DNA from: JBGQBN01 sp041494805
Lineage (GTDB): Bacteria; Acidobacteriota; Terriglobia; Terriglobales; Acidobacteriaceae
Assembly (NCBI GenBank): GCA_041494805.1
Contig: JBGQBN010000020.1
Location: forward strand, 1-61,957
Length of the DNA: 61,957 nt
Direction of reading: 5' to 3'
Positions 17,414 through 27,275 of the stretch are shown here, in pieces (within the stretch, counting starts at the first letter, position 1; the number at the start of each line of letters is the position of its first letter). A model generated the notes under the pieces. It was not told the origin of the DNA and searched no databases. It saw only the letters and a program-made list of their open reading frames with translations. The position numbers and the translations under genes are program-made.

Positions 17414-18196
17414 ATGGAACTAACCTCGCCATCGGAATTCGCCAAGGAGAAAGTCCAGGCTATTCAGGACTACGCTCTTCTTTCCAGCCGCTCGCTTGCT
17501 AACCTTTTCCGTCCCCCGCTGTATCTGGGTGACATGTTCCAACAGGCTGACCTTATCGGGGTGGGATCGCTGCCTATCGTGGTGCTCACAGGATTCTTCA
17601 CGGGGGCGGTGCTGGCATTGAATACGGCGGAGACGCTGGGGCGGTTCGGCTCTTTGACCCTGATCGGCCAACTGGTTTCCATCTCCATGGTGCGGGAACT
17701 GGGGCCAGTCTTGACCGGGTTGATGGTGGCGGGGCGCAATGCGTCCGGCATGGCGAGCGAACTGGGTTCGATGATCGTGACCGAGCAGATTGATGCCATG
17801 CGGGCGCTGGGAACCGATCCCACCAAGAAGCTGGTCATCCCTCGCATCGCGGCGACAGTGTTCATGCTGTTCTTTCTGACCATCATCTCGGATCTGCTGG
17901 GATTGGTGGGCGGGAATGCGGTGTCTACTCTCTTGCTGGGGCTGGATTCGCACCAGTACTGGACTTCCGCCTGGCAAATCCTGGTCTTTCGCGATGTCTT
18001 TACGGGATTGATGAAGCCGGTAGTGTTTGGACTTATTATCTCCACTATCGGCTGTTACTACGGGATGTCGGCCCGGGGCGGAACCCAGGGTGTGGGCCGG
18101 GCTACAACTCAGGCGGTGGTGGCCGCGTCGGTTCTGATCCTGGTCATGGACTTTTTCCTGACGAAACTGCTGATCGTGCTGCTGGGCTATCGCTAA
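17414..18196 (+). CDS. mlaE: MlaE-type ABC transporter permease
   Basis: The 260-residue integral membrane protein has the MlaE (DUF140) landmarks: GFFTGAVLALNTAETLGRFG, VRELGPVLTGLMVAGRNASGMASELGSM and VTEQIDAMRALGTDP. It has about five to six helices. MlaE forms the membrane core of the phospholipid-transport ABC system between inner and outer membrane. The ATPase follows after 2 bp. The usual third gene, the MCE-domain MlaD, is absent here. Confidence 0.93.
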   Translation: MELTSPSEFAKEKVQAIQDYALLSSRSLANLFRPPLYLGDMFQQADLIGVGSLPIVVLTGFFTGAVLALNTAETLGRFGSLTLIGQLVSISMVRELGPVLTGLMVAGRNASGMASELGSMIVTEQIDAMRALGTDPTKKLVIPRIAATVFMLFFLTIISDLLGLVGGNAVSTLLLGLDSHQYWTSAWQILVFRDVFTGLMKPVVFGLIISTIGCYYGMSARGGTQGVGRATTQAVVAASVLILVMDFFLTKLLIVLLGYR

Positions 18197-18198
18197 TC

Positions 18199-19047
18199 AT
18201 GCCAGTGCCGACCCTACCTCTTGAGAGCGCGAAGGCCGCAACCGGCGGTCCCTCGCAGCACGCCATTGTGTTCAACGACGTGGCGATCGCTTTTGAGGAC
18301 AATGTGGTGCTCGACGGCGTTTCCTTCCGGCTGGACCACGGAGAAACCAAGGCTGTGTTCGGCGTGGCGGGGGCGGGCAAGAGCACCATCCTGAAGCTGG
18401 CGCTGGGCCTCATAAAGCCGGACCGGGGACAGATTATTGTGCTGGGTGAAGACGTGACCCAGATGAAGGAAGAGGATCTGTTCGAGCTGCGGCGCAGAGT
18501 TGGAATTGTTTTCCAGGAAAGCGCCCTCTTCGATTCGCTCACGGTTCGGGACAACGTTGCTTTCCGGTTGATGGAGGAGGGCGAGGTCTCCGAGGATGAA
18601 ATCGAACGGCGAGTGCGGGAAGCCTTGAGCTTTGTGGAACTGGAGCGCACGGTGGACATGCTCCCATCCGAGCTTTCGGGCGGAATGCGGCGGCGGGTGG
18701 CCATTGCCCGCGCCATCGTCACGCATCCGGAGGTCCTGCTCTACGATTCACCCACTGGCGGCCTGGACCCGGTCACGTCCACCACGATCATTGAACTGAT
18801 CGTGAAACAGCGGGACGTGTACAAGACCAGTTCGCTGCTGGTCAGCCACCGTCTGCAGGATGCGTTCATCATGGCGACGCACTGCTTTGATCGCACGACG
18901 AACAAGATGCAGCCGCTGCCGCCCGGGGCCCACGGCGAAGTCCCGATGACCTTCCTAGTGCTGCGTGACGGCAAAGTGATCTTTGACGGAGACGCACACG
19001 AGCTGGTGCAGTCGAAGGACGAATACATCCGGGAATATATCTCGTAG
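18199..19047 (+). CDS. mlaF: MlaF-type ABC transporter ATPase
   Basis: This 282-residue ATPase has Walker A GVAGAGKST, the Q-loop in VFQESALFDSLTV, signature LSGGMRRRVAIARA, Walker B VLLYDSPTGGLDP and a switch His in SHRLQDAF. In Walker B the residue after the Asp is Ser rather than the usual catalytic Glu (LLYDSPTGG); some MlaF-like ATPases share this and others keep Glu. An insert of about 20 residues after the switch region (NKMQPLPPGAHGE) is unusual. It is encoded 2 bp after mlaE and is surely its partner. Confidence 0.92.
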   Translation: MPVPTLPLESAKAATGGPSQHAIVFNDVAIAFEDNVVLDGVSFRLDHGETKAVFGVAGAGKSTILKLALGLIKPDRGQIIVLGEDVTQMKEEDLFELRRRVGIVFQESALFDSLTVRDNVAFRLMEEGEVSEDEIERRVREALSFVELERTVDMLPSELSGGMRRRVAIARAIVTHPEVLLYDSPTGGLDPVTSTTIIELIVKQRDVYKTSSLLVSHRLQDAFIMATHCFDRTTNKMQPLPPGAHGEVPMTFLVLRDGKVIFDGDAHELVQSKDEYIREYIS

Positions 19048-19075
19048 GCGAAAGCCGGGCTTTACCCGGCTGTCC

Positions 19076-19537
19076 CTATGCGACCTTTCCTTCCGCCATG
19101 GCCTTGAGGCGGGCTTCGATGCGCGCGCTGGTCATTTTCAGGCGTTCCCGGCCAGCCTTCGATCCCATAATTACCTTTTCGACATTGCTGAATAGTCCTG
19201 GGCTCTTCATTTTGTCGCGAAGTTCCTTCAGGATGGGCTGGATCTTGGCATAGATGAAAACCATCTCACCGCTGACGCCGCCCTCGAGGAACAGATCGGG
19301 ATTGATGACCCCGTGTAGGACCATCGCCGCCGCCATGTCCCAATAACCACCGACCTGGCGGAGCCAATTGTTCTCCTGGGTCCCCAGCGCGGTCGCTATT
19401 TTGACGACTTCGTCGGCAGTCTGCGGCCAGAACGTGACCAACCACCAGTTGCGGGCCTTGCGCATCTCGGCCTCGCGGCGGAGATCATAGAGTGTGAGGA
19501 TTAGTTGAGCATCGGCGGCAGTGGGCTTCTTCGACAT
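19076..19537 (-). CDS. Conserved-looking hypothetical protein
   Basis: A 153-residue soluble protein with no signal peptide, mostly helical. It contains an aromatic block NWWLVTFWPQ around residue 26 and GGYWDMAAAMVLHGVINPDLF around 65-85. The basic C-terminus (RIEARLKAMAEG) is charged. I do not recognise it. It lies 78 bp downstream of topA on the same strand, so it may be transcribed with topA, and it converges on mlaF. A good purine-rich AGGAGACTAAAA stretch precedes the ATG. Confidence 0.8.
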   Translation of the reverse strand: MSKKPTAADAQLILTLYDLRREAEMRKARNWWLVTFWPQTADEVVKIATALGTQENNWLRQVGGYWDMAAAMVLHGVINPDLFLEGGVSGEMVFIYAKIQPILKELRDKMKSPGLFSNVEKVIMGSKAGRERLKMTSARIEARLKAMAEGKVA

Positions 19538-19614
19538 TTTTTAGTCTCCTTGAGAGTCTGATGGCCGGGCTTCGCCCGGATGGACAACCGAAGCTGTCCC
19601 TACATGGTTCGTGG

Positions 19615-22086
<2,472 letters not shown>

Positions 22087-22153
22087 TGGGTCCTCAATGG
22101 GCGATTGCTTTTCGAAACTAGCACGAATGGGAGGAAGTCAACAAGTTTTAGGA

Positions 22154-22192
22154 CAGCTATTAGCTCTTAGCTCCTAGCTCTTAGCTTGAAAC
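22154..22192. repeat. Heptamer repeat, left arm of a pair enclosing the four-helix-bundle gene
   Basis: Units AGCTATT, AGCTCTT, AGCTCCT, AGCTCTT, AGCTTGA lie between topA and the small gene. The inverted partner is at 22588-22626. Both arms end in TAGCTTGAAAC toward the enclosed gene. Confidence 0.75.
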
Positions 22193-22194
22193 CC

Positions 22195-22560
22195 CTAGGC
22201 CGCCAGAGCATTTCTTAGCTTTTGCGATAGCGAGGACAACATCCGCATGACTTCGCTTAGATCCGAGTCCAAACGGACATACTCTGTATTCGTCATCAAC
22301 GCCAAGTCCCGTGACAACAACAGGTGATAGGACAGCTCCGCACCTGATCCCATTGCAATCTGGACGTACCGAGCCATTTCGCCATCCGATCTTCTGCCAC
22401 AGCCCTCGGCCAAGTTCGCTGCGATCGAAGCAGACGAGTGCCGAGCCTGACTGGTCAACCCAAACCGTTCTTCGTTCGGAAATCCTCGCGTGCATTTGTA
22501 AACCGCTAGAGTCAACCGGTGGGTCTTTTCCCAAACCTGGAGATCTTTATAGTTTCTCAT
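22195..22560 (-). CDS. Four-helix-bundle protein (S23/IVP type)
   Basis: The 121-residue protein matches the four-helix-bundle family first seen in 23S rRNA intervening sequences: YKDLQVWEKTHRL at the start, FPNEERFGLTSQARHSSASIAANLAEG in the middle, and a heptad-like C-terminal helix. Members are found as stand-alone genes and as Avd in diversity-generating retroelements, where they bind nucleic acid. No reverse transcriptase is nearby. The gene lies exactly between two inverted heptamer-repeat arms, so the whole 22154-22626 stretch looks like one small inserted unit. Confidence 0.92.
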   Translation of the reverse strand: MRNYKDLQVWEKTHRLTLAVYKCTRGFPNEERFGLTSQARHSSASIAANLAEGCGRRSDGEMARYVQIAMGSGAELSYHLLLSRDLALMTNTEYVRLDSDLSEVMRMLSSLSQKLRNALAA

Positions 22561-22587
22561 TCTCCTCCGGATCGGACTGTCAGGAGT

Positions 22588-22626
22588 GTTTCAAGCTAAA
22601 GGCTAAGAGCTAACGGCTAAAAGCTC
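22588..22626. repeat. Heptamer repeat, right arm; supplies the dprA stop codon
   Basis: Read on the minus strand the units are AGCTTTT, AGCCGTT, AGCTCTT, AGCCTTT, AGCTTGA, the inverted counterpart of 22154-22192. The dprA stop codon TAG (22617-22619) and its last two codons lie inside the repeat. Confidence 0.75.
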
Positions 22627-23786
22627 TTTACAAAATTCTTCCCCGGCAACTGCTTCACCTTGCCCGCCAGCTCCAGTTCAAAAAGTGCGGCAAATATTTC
22701 GGACGATGAGACGTCCGGCTCCAGCCGCTCCACGATTTCATCAATCTGAGTCGCCTCATCGGCCTTCAGTATCGCCAAGATCTTTTTTTCGTGAGGTCCC
22801 AGCGCTTCGTCGTTGAATAGAGATGCAGTTTGGCCGGTTGGAGATTCATTGCCTCCTGCCGGTTCGAGCGCAAGTCGTACTGCTGCCGGGAGTTCTTCCC
22901 AAATGTCGTCCCAGGTAGCCACCAGCTTGGCGCCTTGTTTGATCAGGGTGTTTGGTCCCCAGGAGTTCTTGTTGGTCACGTTGCCCGGGACTGCGTAGAC
23001 GTCCCGGTTCTGCTCCAGGGCGCAGCGTGAAGTGATGCGGGTTCCGCTGTACTCGGCGGCTTCCACCACCAGGACACCCATCGAGATTCCACTGATGATG
23101 CGGTTGCGGATGGGGAAGTTTTGCGGCGCGGCAAAGGTGCCTAGCGGGAATTCGGAGATCAACGCCCCACCCAGCGCCAGGATTTGTTCCGTCAAGCGCT
23201 TGTTCTCCTTGGGGTAGATGACATCGACACCAGTACCGAGCACGGCCACCGTTTTGCCTTTGGCTGCGATCGCGCCGCGGTGGCCGGCGCTATCCACACC
23301 GCGCGCCAGGCCGCTGAAAATGACTAGGCCGCGGGCCGCCAGATCACAGGCCAGGCGCTCCGCCATGCCGGTGCCATAGGGCGTGGGATGACGAGTGCCC
23401 ACCAAGGCGATCCCAGGTTGCGATATCACACCCACATCGCCGCGAATGTAGAGGACCAGCGGCGGATCGTAGATTTGCTTCAGCTGTGACGGGTAGGCAG
23501 GGTCTTCGAGGCCGACAACCTGCACTCCCGCTGCTACGGCTCGCGCCATTTCATCGTGTGCCAGTTCCATGGAGCGCCCGGTTCCCAACGATTGCGCCGA
23601 AACTGCCTGGATGCCGGTGGCTTCCAGTTCCGTAAGAGACGCGCGGAAAACGGCTTGTATGCTTCCCAGGAATTCGACCAGGCGGCGGGCCCTGGTAGGA
23701 CCTATTCCCGGCGTCAGGGCAAGGGCCAGCCATTGCAGCGTGGGTGCTTCGGTGGTTTGACTGGCAACAGCAGCGGCTTCCGGCAC
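22617..23786 (-). CDS. dprA: DNA-processing protein DprA/Smf
   Basis: The 389-residue protein has an N-terminal helix-hairpin-helix-like part (ALTPGIGPTRARRLVEFLG). The Rossmann DprA core follows (VGTRHPTPYG, GLARGVDSAGHRGAIAAKG, TVAVLGTGVDVIYPKENKRL, NRIISGISMGVLVVEA, CALEQNRDVYAVPGNV), and a C-terminal winged helix of about 60 residues closes it. DprA loads RecA on incoming single-stranded DNA during transformation. The last residues KSF and the stop come from a heptamer repeat, so the native C-terminus may have been trimmed. ATG/GTG near 23786 fits the start; it lies head-to-head with mqnA. Confidence 0.95.
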   Translation of the reverse strand: MPEAAAVASQTTEAPTLQWLALALTPGIGPTRARRLVEFLGSIQAVFRASLTELEATGIQAVSAQSLGTGRSMELAHDEMARAVAAGVQVVGLEDPAYPSQLKQIYDPPLVLYIRGDVGVISQPGIALVGTRHPTPYGTGMAERLACDLAARGLVIFSGLARGVDSAGHRGAIAAKGKTVAVLGTGVDVIYPKENKRLTEQILALGGALISEFPLGTFAAPQNFPIRNRIISGISMGVLVVEAAEYSGTRITSRCALEQNRDVYAVPGNVTNKNSWGPNTLIKQGAKLVATWDDIWEELPAAVRLALEPAGGNESPTGQTASLFNDEALGPHEKKILAILKADEATQIDEIVERLEPDVSSSEIFAALFELELAGKVKQLPGKNFVKSF

Positions 23787-23884
23787 AGAGACCTCCAGCG
23801 GGGCCTATGGCGGACTCTATACACTGCGAAAAAACGATGTCAAGGTTAGATGACCCAAGTTTGCTAGAATTAGCTATCCGCCGC

Positions 23885-24721
23885 ATGAGACGCCTGCGCA
23901 TTTCCGCCATCTCCTACCTTAATACTGCACCCCTGATGTGGGATTTTGAGCATGGCGACGCGGGTGCGGACTTCGATATCTCGTATACCCTTCCTTCCCG
24001 GTGCGCCGCGGACCTGCTTGCGGGCACGGCCGATATCGGCATCATTCCGGCAGCGGCCTATGCCACCATTCCTGAACTGGTCATCCTTCCTGGCGTTGCC
24101 ATTGCCTCACGGCGGGCGGTACGGTCGATCCTTTTGGTAAGCAAGGTTCCGCTGGAACAAATCCAGACCGTCGCGCTGGATACTTCATCCATGACTTCGG
24201 GCGCACTGACGAAGGTCTTGTTCGCCAAGTGGTGGGGTGGAGGCCGGAGCTTCACTGCAATGGACCCTGACTTGGACGAGATGTTGAGGGAGCATGACGC
24301 CGGTCTGGTGATTGGCGATCCCGCGTTGCGGGTTGATCGCTCGCGTTATCTCACTTACGACCTGGCCGAGGAGTGGATTCGGCTGACCGGGAAGCCGTTC
24401 GTGTTTGCCTTCTGGGCTGTACGCCAGGCAGCTTTGAAAGACGCGTCTCCGTCACTGGATCCGGCGGCGGTATTTCAGGACTCCCGCGACCATGGACTGG
24501 AAGCGCGGAACCTTGACCGGATTGCCCGAGACTGGGTGCCACGCTTGGGTTTGAGCGAAGCTGCGGTCAGAAACTACCTCACAGATAATATCTACTACCA
24601 TCTCGATCCCGCGTGCCTGGAGGGATTGCACCTGTTTTATCGCTACGCCGAGGAGTTCGGGTTGCTGCCGAAGCCACCCTCGCTGCGGTTTCTGCAAGCC
24701 AGCCGGCCCATCGTCGCCTGA
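23885..24721 (+). CDS. mqnA: Menaquinone biosynthesis protein MqnA (chorismate dehydratase)
   Basis: The protein starts MRRLRISAISYLNTAP, the standard MqnA opening, so ATG 23885 is preferred over the longer frame from 23744 or ATG 23837. No clear Shine-Dalgarno helps. MqnA converts chorismate to 3-[(1-carboxyvinyl)oxy]benzoate, first step of the futalosine route. LAGTADIGIIPAAAY and GDPALR are typical of the periplasmic-binding-like fold. MqnC and MqnD are encoded 5-9 kb away in this window; MqnE and MqnB are not seen. It is divergent from dprA. Confidence 0.93.
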   Translation: MRRLRISAISYLNTAPLMWDFEHGDAGADFDISYTLPSRCAADLLAGTADIGIIPAAAYATIPELVILPGVAIASRRAVRSILLVSKVPLEQIQTVALDTSSMTSGALTKVLFAKWWGGGRSFTAMDPDLDEMLREHDAGLVIGDPALRVDRSRYLTYDLAEEWIRLTGKPFVFAFWAVRQAALKDASPSLDPAAVFQDSRDHGLEARNLDRIARDWVPRLGLSEAAVRNYLTDNIYYHLDPACLEGLHLFYRYAEEFGLLPKPPSLRFLQASRPIVA

Positions 24722-24767
24722 GTTTTCCTTGGCTGTGTTAAAATGCGTGGCCTTTTTCGGAGCAGCG

Positions 24768-25211
24768 ATGAACCTAATATGGCTGTTCTTCGTGTTAGCT
24801 TTAGTGGGCTTCGTGTTCACAAAAGTGGAACCGCTGCTGGTAGTCCCCGCAATGGCACCGTTGGCTCTATTCAAAACCCACAAAAGTCCGCTCTTTTATT
24901 TGCTCGCCGCGGTGGGATGGCTCTGGCAAATCTAGGTGCTGCTGGCATGGTGCATTCTCGCCCTGATGTTGACGACGATGTTCAACACTCGGCCCACAGT
25001 TGAGCATCATTGGATGTACTACATTATGGGCTTTTTCGGATGCCTCGCTCCGATCAGTTTCATGCTTTCATTTGACAGAGAGCCTGATGCAGCGCGAGAG
25101 ATACAGCGATTCTTGACCCTAACGCTCGCAGCGGCAGGTTTCATCGGCTTCGCGGTCATGCCATCACTGATGATGCCTTGGCATTGGATTCTGCGTTTCT
25201 TGGTCCGCTAG
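24768..25211 (+). pseudogene. Membrane protein gene split by an in-frame TAG
   Basis: Reading from ATG 24768 gives a hydrophobic 55-residue N-part ending VGWLWQI, then TAG at 24933-24935. The same frame continues at once with VLLAWCILALMLT and runs hydrophobically to 25211. Together they would form one protein of about 147 residues with four membrane segments. A single change (TAC or TAT to TAG) explains the break. The downstream half could instead start at GTG 24936, but no ribosome site precedes it. Either a recent pseudogene or readthrough; the family is not recognised. Confidence 0.6.
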
Positions 25212-25245
25212 CAAACACATTTCGCTGCGGGAGTATCATGTCTGA

Positions 25246-25458
25246 ATGGATCTAATCCCTGACCGTGAGTTTAAGTGCGAGTGCGGCGCAGAGTGTCGCC
25301 TTCGTTGTGAGGCGATTCCTGTTGGCAGCTTTGCTGGATCGCCTCTAGGTGGCGTGCAACACTGCTCAGAAGGTAAAGGCATAACGCCGGGAGGCATTCC
25401 CATCTCGCTTGACGTGAAGCAGAATGGAAAATGGGTTGAATGCCGCCGGTACAAGTGA
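25246..25458 (+). CDS. Small Cys-containing hypothetical protein
   Basis: A 70-residue reading frame with four cysteines in the first half (CECGAECRLRC) and one or two later, no membrane segment, and a basic end (CRRYK). The CxCxxxCxxxC spacing hints at metal binding. ATG 25246 has no strong ribosome site. It lies between the broken membrane gene and the CNMP gene. A real gene is plausible but unproved. Confidence 0.45.
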   Translation: MDLIPDREFKCECGAECRLRCEAIPVGSFAGSPLGGVQHCSEGKGITPGGIPISLDVKQNGKWVECRRYK

Positions 25459-25644
25459 GCCTAACTAGGATCGGGCAGTGAAGCCTTGGTGTTGGAGGTC
25501 TGTTATCTCTAATGGCCGGGGCAAAGTTGCATCAGTCGAATGATCCCCGCCGTTCGAGCCGTTCTCCTCGCAGCGTCTGCCGCGCCTGGTCCCCTTTGCA
25601 CGGCGAGAATGCCTGGACACACTGATAAAACGGATAGGCTAGCA

Positions 25645-25672
25645 GGGATCCTTCGCCTTCGTTCAGGATGAC
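25645..25672 (-). repeat. Dispersed CTGAGCGAAG-type repeat, inverted
   Basis: On the minus strand it reads GTCATCCTGAACGAAGGCGA and continues to GGATCCC, a variant of the copy at 37961-37987. It lies in the 297-bp gap before the CNMP/DUF1003 gene, which otherwise shows nothing I can name. Confidence 0.6.
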
Positions 25673-25755
25673 AACTCGGTTGTTGCCTACCGCTCATTTG
25701 TGAAATGCTCTGTGGGGACCCGGATACGATCCATTTCTCGCAGACGAGGTGACCG

Positions 25756-26598
25756 ATGGCGTGCGACCCAGAAGTGTTGAAACAGGTTCCACTCTTTGCC
25801 CTGTTGGACGAAGAGGAGAGTGCTGTCTTGGCCGGGCAGGTCGAGCTCACGAAATTCGCCGCGCGCCAGCGCATCTGGAAGATCGGTGATCCCGGCGGAC
25901 AGGCTTATGTCATGGTTTCCGGCACCGTACGGGTCACCACCGTGGACGAAGATCATCAGGAAGTGGTGGTCGATCAGCCGGCGGCTGGCGAATTTTTTGG
26001 TTTTGCCTCCATGCTCGAGCAAACGCCCCATCAAACCGATGCCATTGCCCTCGAAGAAGCGGTCTGCATCGAAGTGGACCGGCACGATATCGCGATTCTG
26101 CTGCAGCGCAAGCCGATGGCGGGAATGGATATGTTGACGGTGCTGGGCCGTCAGTTTCACGCCTCGCAGCAACTGGTGCGGGTTCGCGCCAGCCGCAACC
26201 CGAACGAAATGATCGAGTCGGAAGCAACCTTCGGCGAGCGCCTCGCCGACTCGGTGGCCCGCTTTGGTGGGTCATGGGTTTTCATTATCGTGTTTGCTCT
26301 CGCCATTTGTGTCTACGCGGGCCTCAACTCAACCTTGGGCCGATCGGCTTGGGATCCTTATCCATTCATCCTGCTCAATCTGTTCCTTTCCATGCTGGCC
26401 GCCATCCAAGCGCCGGTCATCATGATGAGTCAGAACCGGCAAGACACGAAGGACCGCCTGCGCGGCGAACTCGACTACGACGTCAACCGCCGTGCGGAGA
26501 ACGAAATTCAGGGTTTGGCGCGCAAGCTGAATCTGCTGGGGGACAAGATGGGCGACGTCGAGGATCTTGTTCGGGAGAAACTTTCGGAAGGCCGCTAG
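25756..26598 (+). CDS. Cyclic-nucleotide-binding-like / DUF1003 membrane protein
   Basis: The 280-residue protein has a CRP-like cNMP-binding beta-roll (about residues 10-130), then a DUF1003 domain (about 150-270) with two membrane helices and the motif FILLNLFLSMLAAIQAPVIMMSQNRQ, followed by DRLRGELDYDVNRRAE. The fusion suggests a ligand-gated membrane protein, but neither ligand nor output is known. GAGGTGAC lies 5 bp before ATG 25756. It is on its own transcription unit as far as the gaps show. Confidence 0.9.
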   Translation: MACDPEVLKQVPLFALLDEEESAVLAGQVELTKFAARQRIWKIGDPGGQAYVMVSGTVRVTTVDEDHQEVVVDQPAAGEFFGFASMLEQTPHQTDAIALEEAVCIEVDRHDIAILLQRKPMAGMDMLTVLGRQFHASQQLVRVRASRNPNEMIESEATFGERLADSVARFGGSWVFIIVFALAICVYAGLNSTLGRSAWDPYPFILLNLFLSMLAAIQAPVIMMSQNRQDTKDRLRGELDYDVNRRAENEIQGLARKLNLLGDKMGDVEDLVREKLSEGR

Positions 26599-26730
26599 CA
26601 TTCACCCCGTGGCAGCTCCGGGGACCGATCAACGCGGGAGCGTGAGCGGGTGTATTTCAGACTGTGACCCGCCGCCGTGTTACGATTTCAGAACACCTAA
26701 GTAATATTGACCGCACTGCGGTCAGTTGTA

Positions 26731-27177
26731 ATGCTGACTACGATGCCACGAAAGCTGCAAAAGCCTCGCAAGCATGCGCGCCCGCCGCGCATCCGCGTCC
26801 CCAACAATGAGAAAGCCATATTCACCATCGACAGCCATAAGTTTGTTGGAGTTCTTCAGCGTCTTTCGCTTACCGGAGGTTCCGCTCTTCTCGTCAAGGG
26901 CTCGATTCCTTCGGGGACCTTGGGGGAGATGACTCTGAACACTGTGTTCGGGAAAGTGCATGCGGACATCGAATTTCTGCAGCTCGGGGCAGATGGCGTG
27001 CCGCTGGCCCAGGCATTCCGCTTCGTCGGGATGGACGATGTAAGCAGTCAACGATTCAGTGCTGCTGCCAAGCAAATGCAGAGCGCGGGTTTTAGCGATG
27101 TCGAAGAAAGCCCTCTCGGCGGCCTGGCATCACGGACCTTAGGCAAGCTCCGCGACAGCATCCGCCGCCTGCGGTAG
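26731..27177 (+). CDS. PilZ-like domain protein
   Basis: About 148 residues; basic start (PRKLQKPRKHARPPRIR) then a small beta-rich domain with RLSLTGGSALL, resembling the PilZ pattern (D/N)xSxxG with the upstream RxxxR motif perhaps being RPPRIR. PilZ domains bind cyclic di-GMP. The match is partial, so this is a tentative call. A TTG at 26707 would give 8 more residues and ATG 26743 four fewer; no ribosome site settles it. An HD-GYP protein about 9.5 kb away could turn over the same messenger. Confidence 0.6.
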   Translation: MLTTMPRKLQKPRKHARPPRIRVPNNEKAIFTIDSHKFVGVLQRLSLTGGSALLVKGSIPSGTLGEMTLNTVFGKVHADIEFLQLGADGVPLAQAFRFVGMDDVSSQRFSAAAKQMQSAGFSDVEESPLGGLASRTLGKLRDSIRRLR

Positions 27178-27275
27178 GGATCGCTTCCAGCCACCGGCAA
27201 TCGCTTGTTGGAATTCTCGTCTCGCCTGTGTTGCCTTCCCCGCATTCATGAATGCCCGGCTAGGATCGGGCTAGT

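Noticed and set aside
25246..25458. Small frame as the continuation of the split membrane gene
   Set aside because: Different character (soluble, Cys-containing) and separated by a stop at 25211; kept as a separate low-confidence gene.
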